Part shown: piece by piece, positions 42,350-53,263 of the stretch
Layout: each line of letters starts with the position of its first letter
How positions within the stretch are numbered: position 1 is the stretch's first letter
DNA from: Meconema thalassinum
Lineage: Eukaryota; Arthropoda; Insecta; Orthoptera; Tettigoniidae
Direction: 5' to 3'
Length of the DNA: 64,000 nucleotides
Assembly (NCBI GenBank): GCA_946902985.2
Contig: OX336389.2
Location: forward strand, 1,015,653,441 to 1,015,717,440
Program-made: the position numbers and the translations under genes
Notes under the pieces: model-generated
The model's database searches: none
Seen by the model: the letters and a program-made list of their open reading frames with translations, nothing else
What the model was told of the DNA's origin: nothing

Positions 42350-43320
42350 TTCTTCTTCTTGTGCCATACCCTCATTGGATGTTAGTTATTGATGTTTTAA
42401 GGGGTGAAACTACGAGGTCATCTGCCAATCTCATTGGATGTTGGTTGTCATCAGGGCGATTTCTTTTACCAGCTTGGAATAGTGCAGGAGTGTTGATTCC
42501 ATACCATTCGCGTAGGTTCTTCAGCGAAAATATTCTCCTCCTTCCTCGACCTCTCCTACCTTCAATTATTATATGTAGGAGTTAATATTTATCATTGCAA
42601 ATGATATGGTCAAAGTATTCAAGTTTTTTCTGTTTGGTGTTATGCAAATCCTTCTGTTCTTTATGCAGGCGTTCCAGTACTTCCATGTTACGTCTCTATC
42701 GATCCATGACATTCTGAATAGGCGCCAATAGCGCCACATCTCGAAGGCTTGAAGTTTTTTACTGGTGTTCTCCGTGGGGAGGGTCCAGGCTTCACTGCCA
42801 TACAGCAGGATAGAGAAAATGTAACACCATAGTAAATGGAGACGAAGAGCAATTTTAATGTCTCTGTTGCACAGTAATTCTTTCATTTTCATGAATGCAG
42901 CTCTAGCCAATTCAATGCGGGATAGCACTATTCCAATAATGATCAAGTATGCATCCAAGGTATTTCACGTGTTGAGCTTGTTCCAGTGTTGTCCCAGCTA
43001 CAGTAAGATTAACAGGTGGAATTACATGTTTCTTCAAAACCATTACCTTTGTCCTTTTTGTATTCAAATTTAGACCTGCTCTTGCACTGTGTTGTACTAC
43101 AGAGTTTAGTAAGGTTTGTAGATCTTCAGCACTTGTTGCAAGCAGAGCTGTATCGTCTGCATACTGCAAATCATTTATGGTTCATCCATTAACAATACCT
43201 TCCTGTTTTCCTTCCAATGCTTCAGAAAATATTTCCTCAGAGTAGATATAGAAAAGATGTGGAGATCGAGCATAAGACTTGTCTCACTCCTTGTTTTACT
43301 GTATATTTTCTACACTACCG
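42350..43320 (-). mobile_element. LINE 3' part with AAG-repeat tail
   Basis: Minus strand: LFYIYSEEIFSEALEGKQEG, then LQYADDTALLATSAEDL with the catalytic YADD, LNLNTKRTKVMVLKK, VKYLGCILD, FSILLYGSEAWTLP and EMWRYWRLFRMSWIDR. The end is WLKNL-like followed by gcacaagaagaagaag. Frame changes occur near 42950 and 42600. A 46-bp micro-insert lies at 42384-42429. Only the second half of the reverse transcriptase ORF remains. Confidence 0.88.
42384..42429 (-). mobile_element. 46-bp micro-retroposon (family ii)
   Basis: TSD ctcattggatgtt at 42371-42383 and 42430-42442. Insert, minus strand: ggcagatgacctcgtagttt then caccccttaaaacatcaata. Confidence 0.88.
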
Positions 43321-43389
43321 GTGTTGGTGCAATCTACTTTTACTGAAGCCGTCTGATTCCAGTACTTACTTAGACTTAGTTCCTCCAAT

Positions 43390-44340
43390 ACTAGATAGCA
43401 TATCAGGCAACAAGTTTCCTCCAGCGAACTCTATCAGCTGCCAGGTTTTCAGCTTCCTCCCAGTTCATATCCATGCATTCTAGATCCTTTGCAAAAGTTT
43501 GTTTCCAGGTGTTACGAGGTCTTCCTCTACTTTGGTATCCTTCCGTTGGTTTCCACAACAGTGTTGATTTGGGTATCCTTCTGTCATTCATACGTAGAAC
43601 ATATCCCGCGAACTTAAGTCTCCTTTGAGCAACGATTTTGTGCTAGCTGCGTAGACCACTTCTTCTCAGTACTTCATTATTTGTTATGTGGCCACAATAA
43701 CTGATCTTCAAAATTCCCCTCAAGCATCGTTGGTGAAAAACGTTGAGCTTGTGTGCTGATTTTACTGATATTTTCCAGGTCTCACATGCAGATATGGCGA
43801 TCGGTAAGATGATAGAGGAATATAGCCAAATCTTTGTGGACATACTTATAGAGTCTAATTGCCATATGGACCGCATTCGTTGAAAGATTGCCGAAGCTTT
43901 CCCAATTCTGCTGATGTCTGCATCTACGTCCCTATTACTACAGATAAGGCTGCCAAGATATGAAAATCGATCAACATCTTGTAGAATCTTCTGTTGCACT
44001 ATAATTTGTGTAGATACATTCCCATTTTTTATGCACATTATATTTGTCTTATCACCATTTATCTATAGTCCAGCAGAACTGGCCATTCCATCCAGCTTGG
44101 TTGTCATTAATTGTAAACTTTGTGGTGTTTCTGCCAGAAGAACCATGTCATCAGCAAAATCCCGATCCGTTAGCCTAGATTGCTCATTCCAACGTATCCC
44201 CATATTGGGATTGTCCATAGCTTTTCTTATTACAAAATCTATGACCAATATGAATAGGAATAGTGACAAAATGCATCCTTGTCTGACGCCTGTGAGAATG
44301 CTAAAGAAAGGGGTGTTCCTATCTTCTGTTCTTATACAAC
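43390..44340 (-). mobile_element. LINE 3' part, second family
   Basis: Minus strand: TGVRQGCILSLFLFILVIDF, then DFADDMVLLAETPQSLQ with the catalytic FADD, VDRFSYLGSLICSN, WKISVKSAHKLNVFHQRCLR and GRPRNTWKQTFAKDLE with EEAENLAADRVRWR at the C-terminus. Two open stretches (44389-44063 and 44038-43643) are joined by a frameshift. It is truncated upstream by the neighbouring LINE. Confidence 0.88.
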
Positions 44341-44344
44341 AGCT

Positions 44345-45008
44345 CAAGTGTAGATAGATAAGATAAGCCTGTAGATCCCTGATGGGCAAGGGCCTCCTAC
44401 TGGATTGGTAGGGGGTGGATCATATAGTCTCCCAAGAGGAGCCAGTTCTTGAGAGATGTCTTTCCTAATACATATTGACACACATTAATAAAAAATAAAT
44501 TAACACACACCCTTACTATGGTATTTACATTGTTACACTATTACACTGATCTGAATTTCCTTCCATAGCTTCCTATCCCTGGCATTTCTGGTCCACGTAA
44601 CACCTGCCTCGAACCTAAATTCGTCCGACCATCTGCGACGGGGGCGTCCTCTGCTTCCCTTGCCAGCTCTTGGATCCCACATAGTCGTGGAGTAGGCTCA
44701 TCTATCCTGGTTCATTCTGGATATGTGTCCACCCCAGCGCCATTTCAGTTGCCGAGCTCTTGTTGTTGTGTCCTCCAATCACTTCTTTTTCTCAGATCCG
44801 TGTTACTGATTCTGTCGCTTAGCTTAACACCTAGGATTCTCCTTTCCATTTTCCGTTGACAGATTCCATATTGGCTCACAATATTCCATAATGATTCTCG
44901 GTGTAGACTGCGAGAAGAACAGGCTGGCTTTCGAACAAATATTTATTCTACAAAATGTAATAGAACAATGCACAGAATTTAACTGTCCGTTGCCCCTAAA
45001 CTTCGTTG
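44345..45008 (-). mobile_element. LINE copy with inverted 5' segment
   Basis: The segment 44870-44345, minus strand, encodes SLHRESLWNIVSQYGI, RKMERRILGVKLSDRISN and RGRPRRRWSDEFRFEAG-like C-terminal motifs. From about 44889 to 45005 the plus strand instead encodes LREEQAGFRTNIYSTK and, after a frameshift, EQCTEFNCPLPLNFVD, which belong just upstream in the same reverse transcriptase. The head-to-head join with a small deletion is the pattern left by twin priming during LINE insertion. An internal deletion after QYGI is also present. Confidence 0.7.
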
Positions 45009-46510
45009 ATTTAATATTGAGATCAGAGATTTGACAGAGCTTTGGAAGACTAAAGCAGGTACAAAGCACCGGGCATAGATGATACAATACCGATTGAGTT
45101 GCTACGCTGCATAAGTGATGATGTTCTGGTCAGGTTATTTCACTTGGTGTGTAGGATTTATGAGACAGGTGAGGTACCCTCTGATTTCAAGAAAAATGTT
45201 ATCATCCCTAAACCGAAGAAAGTAGGAGCTGACAGATGTGAAGATTACCGTACAATCTGCTTGATTACTCATGCTTCAAAGATCCTGTCTAGTATAATTT
45301 ACAAGAGGATGGAAAGCCAGATAGAAATGGAGTTGGGTGAAGACCAGTTTGGTTTCAGGAGAAATGTAGGAACAAGGGAAGCTATACTGAGTTTTAGGCT
45401 GATTTTTGAAGATAGAATAAGGAAAGATAAGAGAACGTTCATGGCATTTGTAGACTTAGAAAAGGCTTTTGATAATGTTGATTGGTGTAAGTTGTTTGAA
45501 ATATTAAAAACGATTGGAATAATGTACAGGGAAAGGAGGGTGCTCTACAATCTATGCAGAAACCATACAGCAGTCATTAGAGCTGAAGGACATGAGAGAG
45601 AAGCTGGTATTCAGAAAGGTGTAAGGCAAGGCTGCAACTTATCACCCATACTTTTCAATCTATATATTGAACAAGCAATGAAGGAAATTGGAGAAAAATT
45701 TAAAGTGGGAGTGAAGATTCTAGGAGAAATATTTTCAACTCAGAGATTTGCTGATGATATCATTATTTTGGCCGACATGCCAGAGGATTCGAACGAATTT
45801 TTGAATGGTATGGAATCCGTCTTGAGGAAATAATTCATGATGAAAATCAATAAATGTAAAACAAAAATATTGGAATGCAGCCGAAATAAATCAGAAACCT
45901 CTATGTACATCAAATTGGCAGGTAAAACGCTAAAGGAAGTAGGAGACTTCTGTTACTTAGGAAGCAAAATAACCAGTGATGGGCGAAGCAAAGAGGATAT
46001 AAAAAGTAGGTTGGCTCAGGCAAGGAATCTGTTGAAATCGAATACAGATTTAGGTATAAGGAAGTAATTTTTGAAAGCCTTTGTCTGGAGCGTGGCACTA
46101 TATGGATGTGAAACTTGGACTATTGATGCAGCAAAGAAAAGGAGAATTGAAGCATTTGAAATGTGCTGTTACAGGAGAATGATGAAGATCAGATGGGTAG
46201 ATAGGGAAACAAATGAAGAGGTACTGTATTAAGACGAGTGGGGGAGTAGAGATGTTTCTGGCGACTGCTAATGAAGAGAAGGGATAGGTTGGTAGGACAC
46301 ACACTAAGACACCCAAGAATAGCAAGCTTAGTTATAAAAGGAAGGGTCGAGGACAAGAACTGTAGGGGTAGACCAAGGTTGGAATATGTTAAACAGATTG
46401 CTTCGGATGTAGGGTATGGTAGCTATGTAGAGCTGAAATGATTAGCTCAGGACAGGGAGCCATGGCGCGCTGCATCAAACCAGTCAAAAGAATGAAGACT
46501 CAAACAACAT
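45008..46510 (+). mobile_element. 5'-truncated second copy of the 15.4 kb LINE
   Basis: Homologous to 22405-23917, ending in the same gaagactcaaacaac. It starts inside the region before the reverse transcriptase, so it is 5'-truncated. Compared with the first copy it lacks the segment encoding KKAFLQKRN-like residues and has several stops. Confidence 0.92.
45099..46067 (+). pseudogene. reverse transcriptase fragment, broken
   Basis: Open for 245 codons: HASKILSSIIYKRMESQIE, AFVDLEKAFDNVDWCKLF, GVRQGCNLSPILFNLYIEQ and QRFADDIIILADMPE with FADD intact. A stop then precedes MMKINKCKTKILECSRNKS (45837 onward), a second stop falls at 46067, and frameshifts follow to the C-terminal GRPRLEYVKQI-like region near 46370. 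Confidence 0.9.
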
Positions 46511-46962
46511 TAACTAGAAAAGCTATACTAAGTATGACAAAACATATTTCTAAATATTTGTATAGGCTAATCTTAAACTTCAACCCTAGGCTAGTGATCA
46601 GATGACCACGTGACGGTCGAAATGGGTAATCATAAAATTACATTTTATCAGTGATTAATTTTAATACGGTATAAGTAACTTTTTCATGAAAATGTGTTTT
46701 ATATACCGTATGTAGTTACCCCGCCTAATCTAATTGGGCAAACCCATATTGGCCGACTGAAAAGCATAAATTGATAATGGGAGAGGGAGACTATGAAAGA
46801 CCATTTCAAGGACGGTCAACAATGAACTTCAGGCTCGCTCATCTGCTGAGTCTGGAGGTTGCCTTACACTGCATAGCTATTACATTTGGTAAACTACTCC
46901 TTTGTATAATATATAAATTCAAATAAAAATAAATTCATGGTTGACGAAACCTACACACGATT
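46511..46962. other. stretch with short repeat motifs, no gene
   Basis: Contains gaccacgtgacggtcgaaatg then ttatcagtgatt (compare 34690-34735) and ccccgcctaatctaattgggc then ttggccgactgaaaag (compare 35365 and 51640). These look like ends of retroposons. Confidence 0.5.
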
Positions 46963-46969
46963 ACAGGCC

Positions 46970-47217
46970 AGTGTTCCTGCAGGTGTTCCATTCACTCCAC
47001 AAAATCGACGTGAAAGACTCGTGTGCCGTTGAGAAAACCAGTGTGGGTTGACAAATGGCATAGTGTCATCATTAGTGATGAATTGTTCCTCTGTCTTTCT
47101 CGCACTGATTGCCATATCGTGTGCGACAACATACGAAGAGAGAAGTGCTTAGACATTATTGTCGAGAGGCACAGGACCAACTCTGGGCATTATGGTCTGG
47201 GGAGCTATCGGCTATAA
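46970..47217 (+). pseudogene. Tc1-like transposase fragment, second copy
   Basis: Almost identical to the fragment at 33735-33990, with the same truncation after GLGSYRL and the same lost frame upstream. It belongs to the duplicated core rather than being an independent insertion. Confidence 0.8.
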
Positions 47218-47624
47218 TGTAAAATATCAATTAGGGATTGTGACTATTGCATGCTTGATTTGAATGGAATAGTGAATTCCAGTAATCTAGCCAAACAGAA
47301 TGAATTGGCAATGACTAATAGATTTCTACGATGGTGGCCTAGGCTTAATTCCAAGCTCTGTTATGAATTTTAAATCTAGTATAAGGTTTGCAAACATCCA
47401 GAGGACAGTTGAGAGGAGAGTAGTGGATTCATATCCTACTCTCGGCCATTGTAGAAGTGGTTTTCCGCTGATTCCCAAAGTAAATTCAAATCCCAGCTGA
47501 TTCCTTCCCAACTTAGCTCTTAGTTACAAGTACTGTACGGAGCTCAGAAGAATGCAAGCGTGGGAGGAGGTGGAGGAAAAGGGGAGGGGCGTTCCCTACA
47601 TAGCCTACAGTAATTCGTTGCTAT

Positions 47625-47950
47625 TTTTTGTTGTTTTTTTTCGTGTAGCCTCCTCAGAGGCCGAGAGCAGGTCTTTCTATTCGACGCCCGTGGGCGACCT
47701 GCGCGTCGGGATGAGAGATGGAATGGATGAAGATGAATGAAACTGGGCAAGGATGTGGAAGGAAGCGGCCGTGGCCTGTCAGAAGGTACTGTCCCAGCAT
47801 TTGCCTGGCGTTGAAAATGGGGAAACTACGGAAAACCATTTCGTGCACAGCCGACGGTGGGGCTCGAACCCACGCGTCTACCGAGTCAGCAGAGAGCTTG
47901 GCCCCATGACCTAACGCCGCGCTTTAGCCAGCGTAGCCACTACTGTCGGT
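47625..47950 (-). repeat. tRNA-derived SINE, 12-bp TSD
   Basis: TSD attcgttgctat at 47613-47624 and 47951-47962. Head with B box tgggttcgagccccac. 3' part as in 37805-38125 (gcctcctcagaggccg then gtgggcgacctgcgcg), ending in a T-rich run on the plus strand. Confidence 0.95.
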
Positions 47951-48176
47951 ATTCGTTGCTATGGCAACCTGCTTCCTTCTCAGCAGAATATACAGGGTCT
48001 TTATTTTTGGTTCGCAAGGCGACCTTCGCTGGCTGTTACAGGTTGGCGCGCGCGGTGCCCGGCCATATTCCCACGCTCTTGCTGCGGTATATGTGTGAAC
48101 TCCAAGCTAATTGGGTGTTTTATAAAGCTACTGTGTACTGTATATCGCATTGTATAGTGTCTTATTGTGATTGTGT

Positions 48177-49483
48177 CATCATCATCATCATCATTTCCCC
48201 TTATCCAGCTCCTGCCGGGTCGGGGTATTTATGGCACTTCTCCACTTTCCTCTTTCCTTCCACAATTCTTCTTCCACGATCTTGTCCCAGTCCAGATTCC
48301 TTTTTCTCACGCTGTTCTTCACTGAATCGATCCACCTTGTTCTAGGTCTTCCCCTTGCTCTCTTACCCTTGCACTTCGCCTCCAGCATCTGTCTTGGTAT
48401 TCTATTTTCCTCCATCCTCTTTACATGTCCAAACCACCTTAGTTTATTCTTCTCAATTCTCTCATTTAGTTTTCCCATCCCAACTTCCTTCCTAACATCT
48501 TCATTCCTCACTCTGTCTTTCCTATCATACTTCGTAGGAACTTCATTTCACTGGCTTGGATTCTACTCTCTTGCCTGCTCGTCAGGGTCCAAGTCTCAGC
48601 TGCATAAGTTAATATGGGTACATAGTACATTTTATACATTACCTCCTTGCTTTTCCTTGGTACTTCCTTATTCCAAACAAGTTTTCTTACACTTTGATAG
48701 AATGCATTGCTCTGCTGTACCCTCCTGCCAATCTCCATGTCCAACCTACCAGTTTGCATCAATTCACTTCCTAGGTATTTGAACGTGTCCACAATTTCCA
48801 AACTCTGACTTCCAATTTTCACAGTGCCCTTTCCTTGTCTTTCCCCTCTTGTCATCACCATGGTCTTGCTTTTCTCTATACTGATTTTCAGGCCATACTT
48901 CTGAATATTTTCGTTTAGTGCATCTAGTTGTTTTTGCACTTCTTCGGTGTTCCTTCCCCAGACCACAATATCATCTGCAAATAATAGTAACTTCATTTCT
49001 TTATGTCCATATGCTTCCTTTGTTTCCTTTACAATTTCATCCATTACCATTATGAATAAAAGAGGTGACAGCACACTCCCCTGTCTTAGTCCAGTCTTGT
49101 TCCTAAACCAGTCTGTCTTTCCAACTGGGGTCAGTACCCTGCTAACACAGTTGTTGTACATTGCTTGCACCATTTCCAACATTTCTCTTCCCAGTCTCTT
49201 CTTAACCATGGTTTCCCATACCTTCTCTCTGGGGACACTATCATATGCCTTTTCCAGATCTATGAAAGTCATGATCAAATCCTCTCCATATTCCCACTTC
49301 TTTTCCATCACCTGCCTCAAGCTAAAGATTGGGTCCACTGTGGATCTTCCACTCCTGAAGCCATACTGTTCCTCTTGCAACTCTCCTTCCACCTTTCTTC
49401 TCATTCTTCTTTCTAATATCCTTTCCAGTATTTTTACTATCTGTGATATGAGGGTGATCCCTCTATAGTTATCACACACTTTC
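48177..49483 (-). mobile_element. 5'-truncated LINE, 12-bp TSD, ATG-repeat tail
   Basis: TSD ttgtgattgtgt at 48165-48176 and 49484-49495. The minus strand ends in a GAT/ATG repeat (plus-strand catcatcat from about 48177). It covers the reverse transcriptase to the C-terminus only. Confidence 0.96.
48191..49479 (-). pseudogene. LINE reverse transcriptase, C-terminal two thirds
   Basis: Open for 323 codons (49479-48508): CDNYRGITLISQIVKIL, EEQYGFRSGRSTVDPIF, MTFIDLEKAYDSVPREK, TGLRQGSVLSPLLFIMVMD and LLFADDIVVWG with the catalytic FADD, then VDTFKYLGSEL and YAAETWTLTSRQ. A single frameshift near 48510 leads to a second frame (48511-48191) with NKLRWFGHVKRMEENRIP and RARGRPRTRWIDSVK, the normal C-terminus. 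It lacks the endonuclease half, so it could not have been active after insertion, but the sequence is well preserved and insertion is fairly recent. Confidence 0.93.
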
Positions 49484-49509
49484 TTGTGATTGTGTATAGT
49501 GCTGTAATG

Positions 49510-49737
49510 CCCTATGTGAAATATTCGTTACGTGAACATGTATATCTGCACAATACGTACACAAAGTGCAGGAAATCGTGCACTAGAACAAGGCAAAAGT
49601 TTCGAGTGAAATTTCCAGGGAGACCCATTCCTATAAATCGGACAATAAAACAACTGGCTAAGAGATGCAAACGTACAGGTTCAGTAAACAATGAAAATAG
49701 ACTTTGTTATTTCCTTACTGAAGCTACTGTAAATTAA
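49510..49737 (+). pseudogene. DUF4817-type HTH fragment of element C transposase
   Basis: The frame starting MPYVKYSLREHVYLHN continues with RQKFRVKFPGRPIPINRTI and LAKRCKRTGSVNNENR. The REHV start, KFRxKFPG core and TGSV end are the signature of DUF4817, the N-terminal helix-turn-helix domain attached to mariner/IS630-type transposases in insects. The frame stops after about 75 residues and no DDE triad follows, so element C is an internally deleted, non-autonomous copy. The LINE inserted 15 bp upstream of this ATG. Confidence 0.75.
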
Positions 49738-50044
49738 CCGGAGTAACCGGGACATGGGCGCCCGCAGGGAGGGGCAAGGTGGGGCTGTGGCCCCCCTCTG
49801 GAATTCCGAGAATGTTGATATTCGATTGGTCAATGTCACCAGTTATTTCATAAATTGAAGTTTCTGATAATCAACTGACAAATGTCACAATAGAAAACTT
49901 CATTAATGTTGCTGACATATATGTATTTATATTCAAAAATATATGGTTCTAATGATGTCATGCACTAGACCACCAACGGAAACATAGCTCCATTTTTCAA
50001 TATGGTTATGCCTAGTGTGAATACCTTATGTTTACCCAACACTA

Positions 50045-50094
50045 GGGCCGGATGGCCTCGTAGTTCCGCCCCTTAAAACAACAATAACAAACTA
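50045..50094 (+). mobile_element. 50-bp micro-retroposon (family ii)
   Basis: TSD acccaacacta at 50034-50044 and 50095-50105. Insert gggccggatggcctcgtagt then tccgccccttaaaacaacaa. Element A has the empty site (about 17900). Confidence 0.9.
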
Positions 50095-50647
50095 ACCCAA
50101 CACTATCAAACGTGGTTAGGCCGGCTACTACTTTCGCCACCTCACTTTGGCAGTGACGATATGAGAGCACGTTCTGGAGATATTTTTATACATTGCAACA
50201 CCGATAGCAGATTTCAGCCCTTAAAGCGAGGTTTTCTTTGCTGACTAGTAAATTATTGGTCCCTTAAGGTCGCGCTTACAATATAGGGACATTTACTGTT
50301 TTGAGGCCCGTAATTACGGGGGAACAAACAGGGCAGCTGCCCAGGGCGGCAGGATTTAGGGGTGGAAGAAAATTTGGAAAACTGTACAAAACCGCTTGGG
50401 CATTAAACGCCAAGTTATTAATGTTTAATCCCCCTACACACACACACACACAAGAGAATTATTCATTGTCACACATTTGCAATGTTCATTATTTAAGGAC
50501 ACACAAAACGGGATTGTGTTAGTCATCGTGGTGTTCTTGCTTTTGAATCGGACTTGAAAGTGAAATTGGACTAATGAAATCCTAATCTTGTTTGCAAATG
50601 ACAAGGCAGGAAGGAATCCCCTTGTTATTTAAATAATTGGTGTTTTT

Positions 50648-50982
50648 CTTTTTACGTATGGCTTATAGTGCTGGGAATGTCCGAGGACATGTTCGCCCGA
50701 GTTTGTAGCTGCTTGTATGCGGACCCCCTTGGGGTGAGCTACAAATAGCGTCGCGTGTGGAATGTTGTCTGGGAAGGAAAGTGTGAATGTAAGGACGAGG
50801 AATTGGAAGGTAGTGGCTGTGGCCTATAGTTAGGGACCAACGACGGCATTTGTCTGGAAGGAAGATGGGAAACCACAGAAGACCATCTTAAAAGTCGCCG
50901 GCGGGGGGATTCGAACCTCCTCGCCTCCCGGATGTGAGCGACTGCCTGCAGCCACACCGTAACGACCACGGCTAACTCACCC
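50648..50982 (-). repeat. tRNA-derived SINE in element B
   Basis: Sister of 38861-39197: B box aggttcgaatccccc, body with cggacattcccagcac reversed. Short TSD gttttt (50642-50647 and 50983-50988). Element A carries the empty site at about 18380 (aataattgtttttgcacattgg). Confidence 0.92.
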
Positions 50983-52481
50983 GTTTTTGCCATTGGTTAT
51001 GTATATCTTTTGAAATTTAAATGTAAATTCTTTGTATTAAGTTCTTTTTTTTCAATTTATAAGTTTAGTCAACACATAGTTAAATACACTCTCATTGAAG
51101 AAACAGCCCCATAGGTAAAGGACACTTTAATAAATCGACATATATTAAATCGGGGGTAGCAAAGATTTTTTATTTTTCCTCAGGGGCTTCAGGAGCCCTA
51201 AATGCGGGCCAGACTGTGTTGTACACTCGTCTAAATTTGCGTCGTTCTGCCTTACTGCGATCGTTATTCATGCTGCAAAATGCCATACCGGTAAATTTTT
51301 ATTCAAGGTGTGCCATACTACAACTGTGGTCCATTTCTTGAGGACAGAGCAATTATTGCTTCAAATGAACAGCAATCTACCATTGTTGTAGATTCTTAGC
51401 CTGTAGTGTTAAATCTTCTACGATCGAAGCAATTTACACGCTAATAGTTAAATAGTTCTGCGGTGTTTTTGTGCCGTTATCAAAGCGAGATCAGTTGAGA
51501 CAAAATGGTGAATTCAGTGATAGACTTCGTTATGTTGTAGTCTATATGATTCCAATGGAATCTACTTGCAAGGCAATTGCCGATGCGCCAAAATGTAGAC
51601 TTATATGAGTGGAGAAGCTAATTTAATCCTAATTTAATTGGGCTCGTAGTCGTATTGACCGACTGAAAGTTACAATTCAATATAGATCAATAGGTGACAA
51701 CGCCAAAGTTGAAGGGGGGATTGATAATGATGTGCTTCTGAAAGAAGAAAATTACAGAATAGACATTAGCAGGCGCTTAACTCAAGGAACATTCATGTGA
51801 CATTCTTAAGTGCAAATGTATAATAGGCCTAGTTAAATGATCCTGCGATGTTTGTCGTTATCAAAGCGACTAAGAAGTACATGATTTAGTGAGTTTTATA
51901 TATTTTACTTTACGGTCAGCCATAATCAAATGAAATATTTTCTTTCTAACAGGAAAATTTGCTAAAACCAAGGGCGTCTCAAGTACGAGTAACGTACAAT
52001 ACGAATTTATCATTTCGTACTAAATTCATTATGTTAAGAAGAGCAATGCGAAGTATTCCCCGTAACTTGTTAAAAAGAGGGAAAACGTGATGGACCCGCT
52101 GTAACGGCCAGTACAAACTAGATATTTGGAAACTGTGCTATTTGAATTATTATGCAGATTCATATGTAGAGATATCTCCACAGTTCAATTTAACTCAGTA
52201 ATTTGAAAATATCTGAAAATATGTCCTCCAGTTACCATATTTAGAAAATAGGCGAACTGGATTTACATTAGCATTTTAATAAACTGCTTGATTTTTATAT
52301 TATTGTCGATACATGGTGATACCACTAATTTTTACCTGTTTTTAAGAACTGTACATTATGACAATGAATGACAAAAGAAGAAACGCGAACTTCCATAGAC
52401 AAAAACTGTGAACTTAAAACAAAACATTCCTCCCAATCTAGCCATAAAGCAGCCAACGGTTTCAGTCCCGTCAAATAATGA

Positions 52482-52534
52482 TGATTATGATAATTCTTGT
52501 TTCAAGGGGCCTAACATCTAGGTTATCGGCCCCA
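52482..52534 (-). mobile_element. 53-bp micro-retroposon (family i)
   Basis: TSD gtcaaataatga at 52470-52481 and 52535-52546. The insert, plus strand, ends ggggcctaacatctaggtta then tcggcccca. Element A has the empty site at about 21285. Confidence 0.93.
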
Positions 52535-52867
52535 GTCAAATAATGAATTTCACAAAGCAAGTATGAAATGAAACAAGAATAGGGGGGGGGGGGGGGGGGC
52601 TGGTGGCAATGAAATGAAAATTATAACTTGGCCCCCCTCAGGAAAAATCCTGCGGGCGCCCATGAACCGGGAACTTCGTAAGGAGATGCCAATTGTTTGG
52701 CAGCGGGTGGGAAACATTTTCTGCGTCTACTGTAAACATGTGAGTAAAAATGCATGATACTGATTTTTAGCAACGTATTCTGCCGTACATATGCGCATGC
52801 GATGCTGGCAACTGAGCCGTCACTGGCGGAGCGAGAATGTCCTTGCCAAGCAAATATAAAGACCCTG

Positions 52868-53235
52868 TATATCTGTCCGTTGTGCACTCAGGACGAGTGG
52901 ACACTGTTCGGAAATTATGGCACAATGTTTTTGAGAAGACATATCACAATGTTATCTCTGGCTACATTTCCCTGCCTAGCATTCTTCTGAGCTCTAGTAT
53001 CGTCAGTACAATAACCCAGGTTATCAAATAGATTCCACACATATTCAAGAATCCAGGGGTTTCTAAATGAAGCAAAGAAAAATCACTTGGGCTAACTTTG
53101 CTGAAGGGTTACGCATTACATTTCTGTCAAGGAAATACAGTATATGTTCACTATCTGCCTGTTTCATGCTTCTGGGATAATTCCCAAATTGTTCCATCAT
53201 GAAGAATTAACAAGCATTTGAATTGCTGATAATAA
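52868..53235 (-). repeat. core repeat P2, proximal part
   Basis: Inverted match to P1 32900-33290. It joins X2 directly at about 53236-53320, whereas in the other copy 7.3 kb lies between X1 and P1. Confidence 0.85.
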
Positions 53236-53263
53236 TAATAGCCTTTATTGCAGCCAGTTGGCC
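53229..53263 (-). mobile_element. 35-bp micro-insert, SINE tail only
   Basis: TSD attgctg at 53222-53228 and 53264-53270. The insert, reversed, is ggccaactggctgcaataaa followed by ggctattattattat, the 3' end of the SINE family at 39926-40166. P1 has the empty site (about 32945). Confidence 0.8.

Larger units (their letters stand above)
46963..47992 (-). repeat. core repeat P2 (inverted copy), distal part
   Basis: Inverted match to P1 (33995 down to about 33290). The SINE at 47625-47950 is inserted here and absent from P1 (empty site about 33335-33345). The core continues beyond element C at 52868. At 46970-47217 the same Tc1-like fragment is read on the plus strand (WHSVIISDELFLCL). Confidence 0.88.
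49753..52664. mobile_element. element B: sister of element A
   Basis: Perfect 16-bp TIRs CATGGGCGCCCGCAGG at both ends and a perfect 8-bp TSD aaccggga (49745-49752 and 52665-52672). The interior matches element A over most of its length, including ggttctaatgatg, ctactactttcgccacctcac and cggccagtacaaactagata. No transposase is readable. Later insertions: micro-inserts at 50045-50094 and 52482-52534, and a SINE at 50648-50982. Runs of G/C next to both TIRs are characteristic. Confidence 0.9.
47993..52867 (+). mobile_element. element C: internally deleted mariner/IS630-type element
   Basis: The TIRs are CAGGGTCTTTATTTTTGGTT on the left and, reversed, CAGGGTCTTTATATTTGCTT on the right. TA flanks both ends and P1 supplies the empty site (gaatgtatattgg). 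Own sequence is only about 0.64 kb: 47993-48176, 49496-49744 and 52673-52867. It includes the N-terminal DNA-binding part of a transposase (49510-49737) but no DDE domain. A LINE (48177-49483) and element B (49753-52664) are nested in it. Confidence 0.82.

Noticed and set aside
48171..48782. ORF starting with a run of six histidines
   Set aside because: The His run is the CAT-repeat tail of the LINE; the rest is antisense to its reverse transcriptase.
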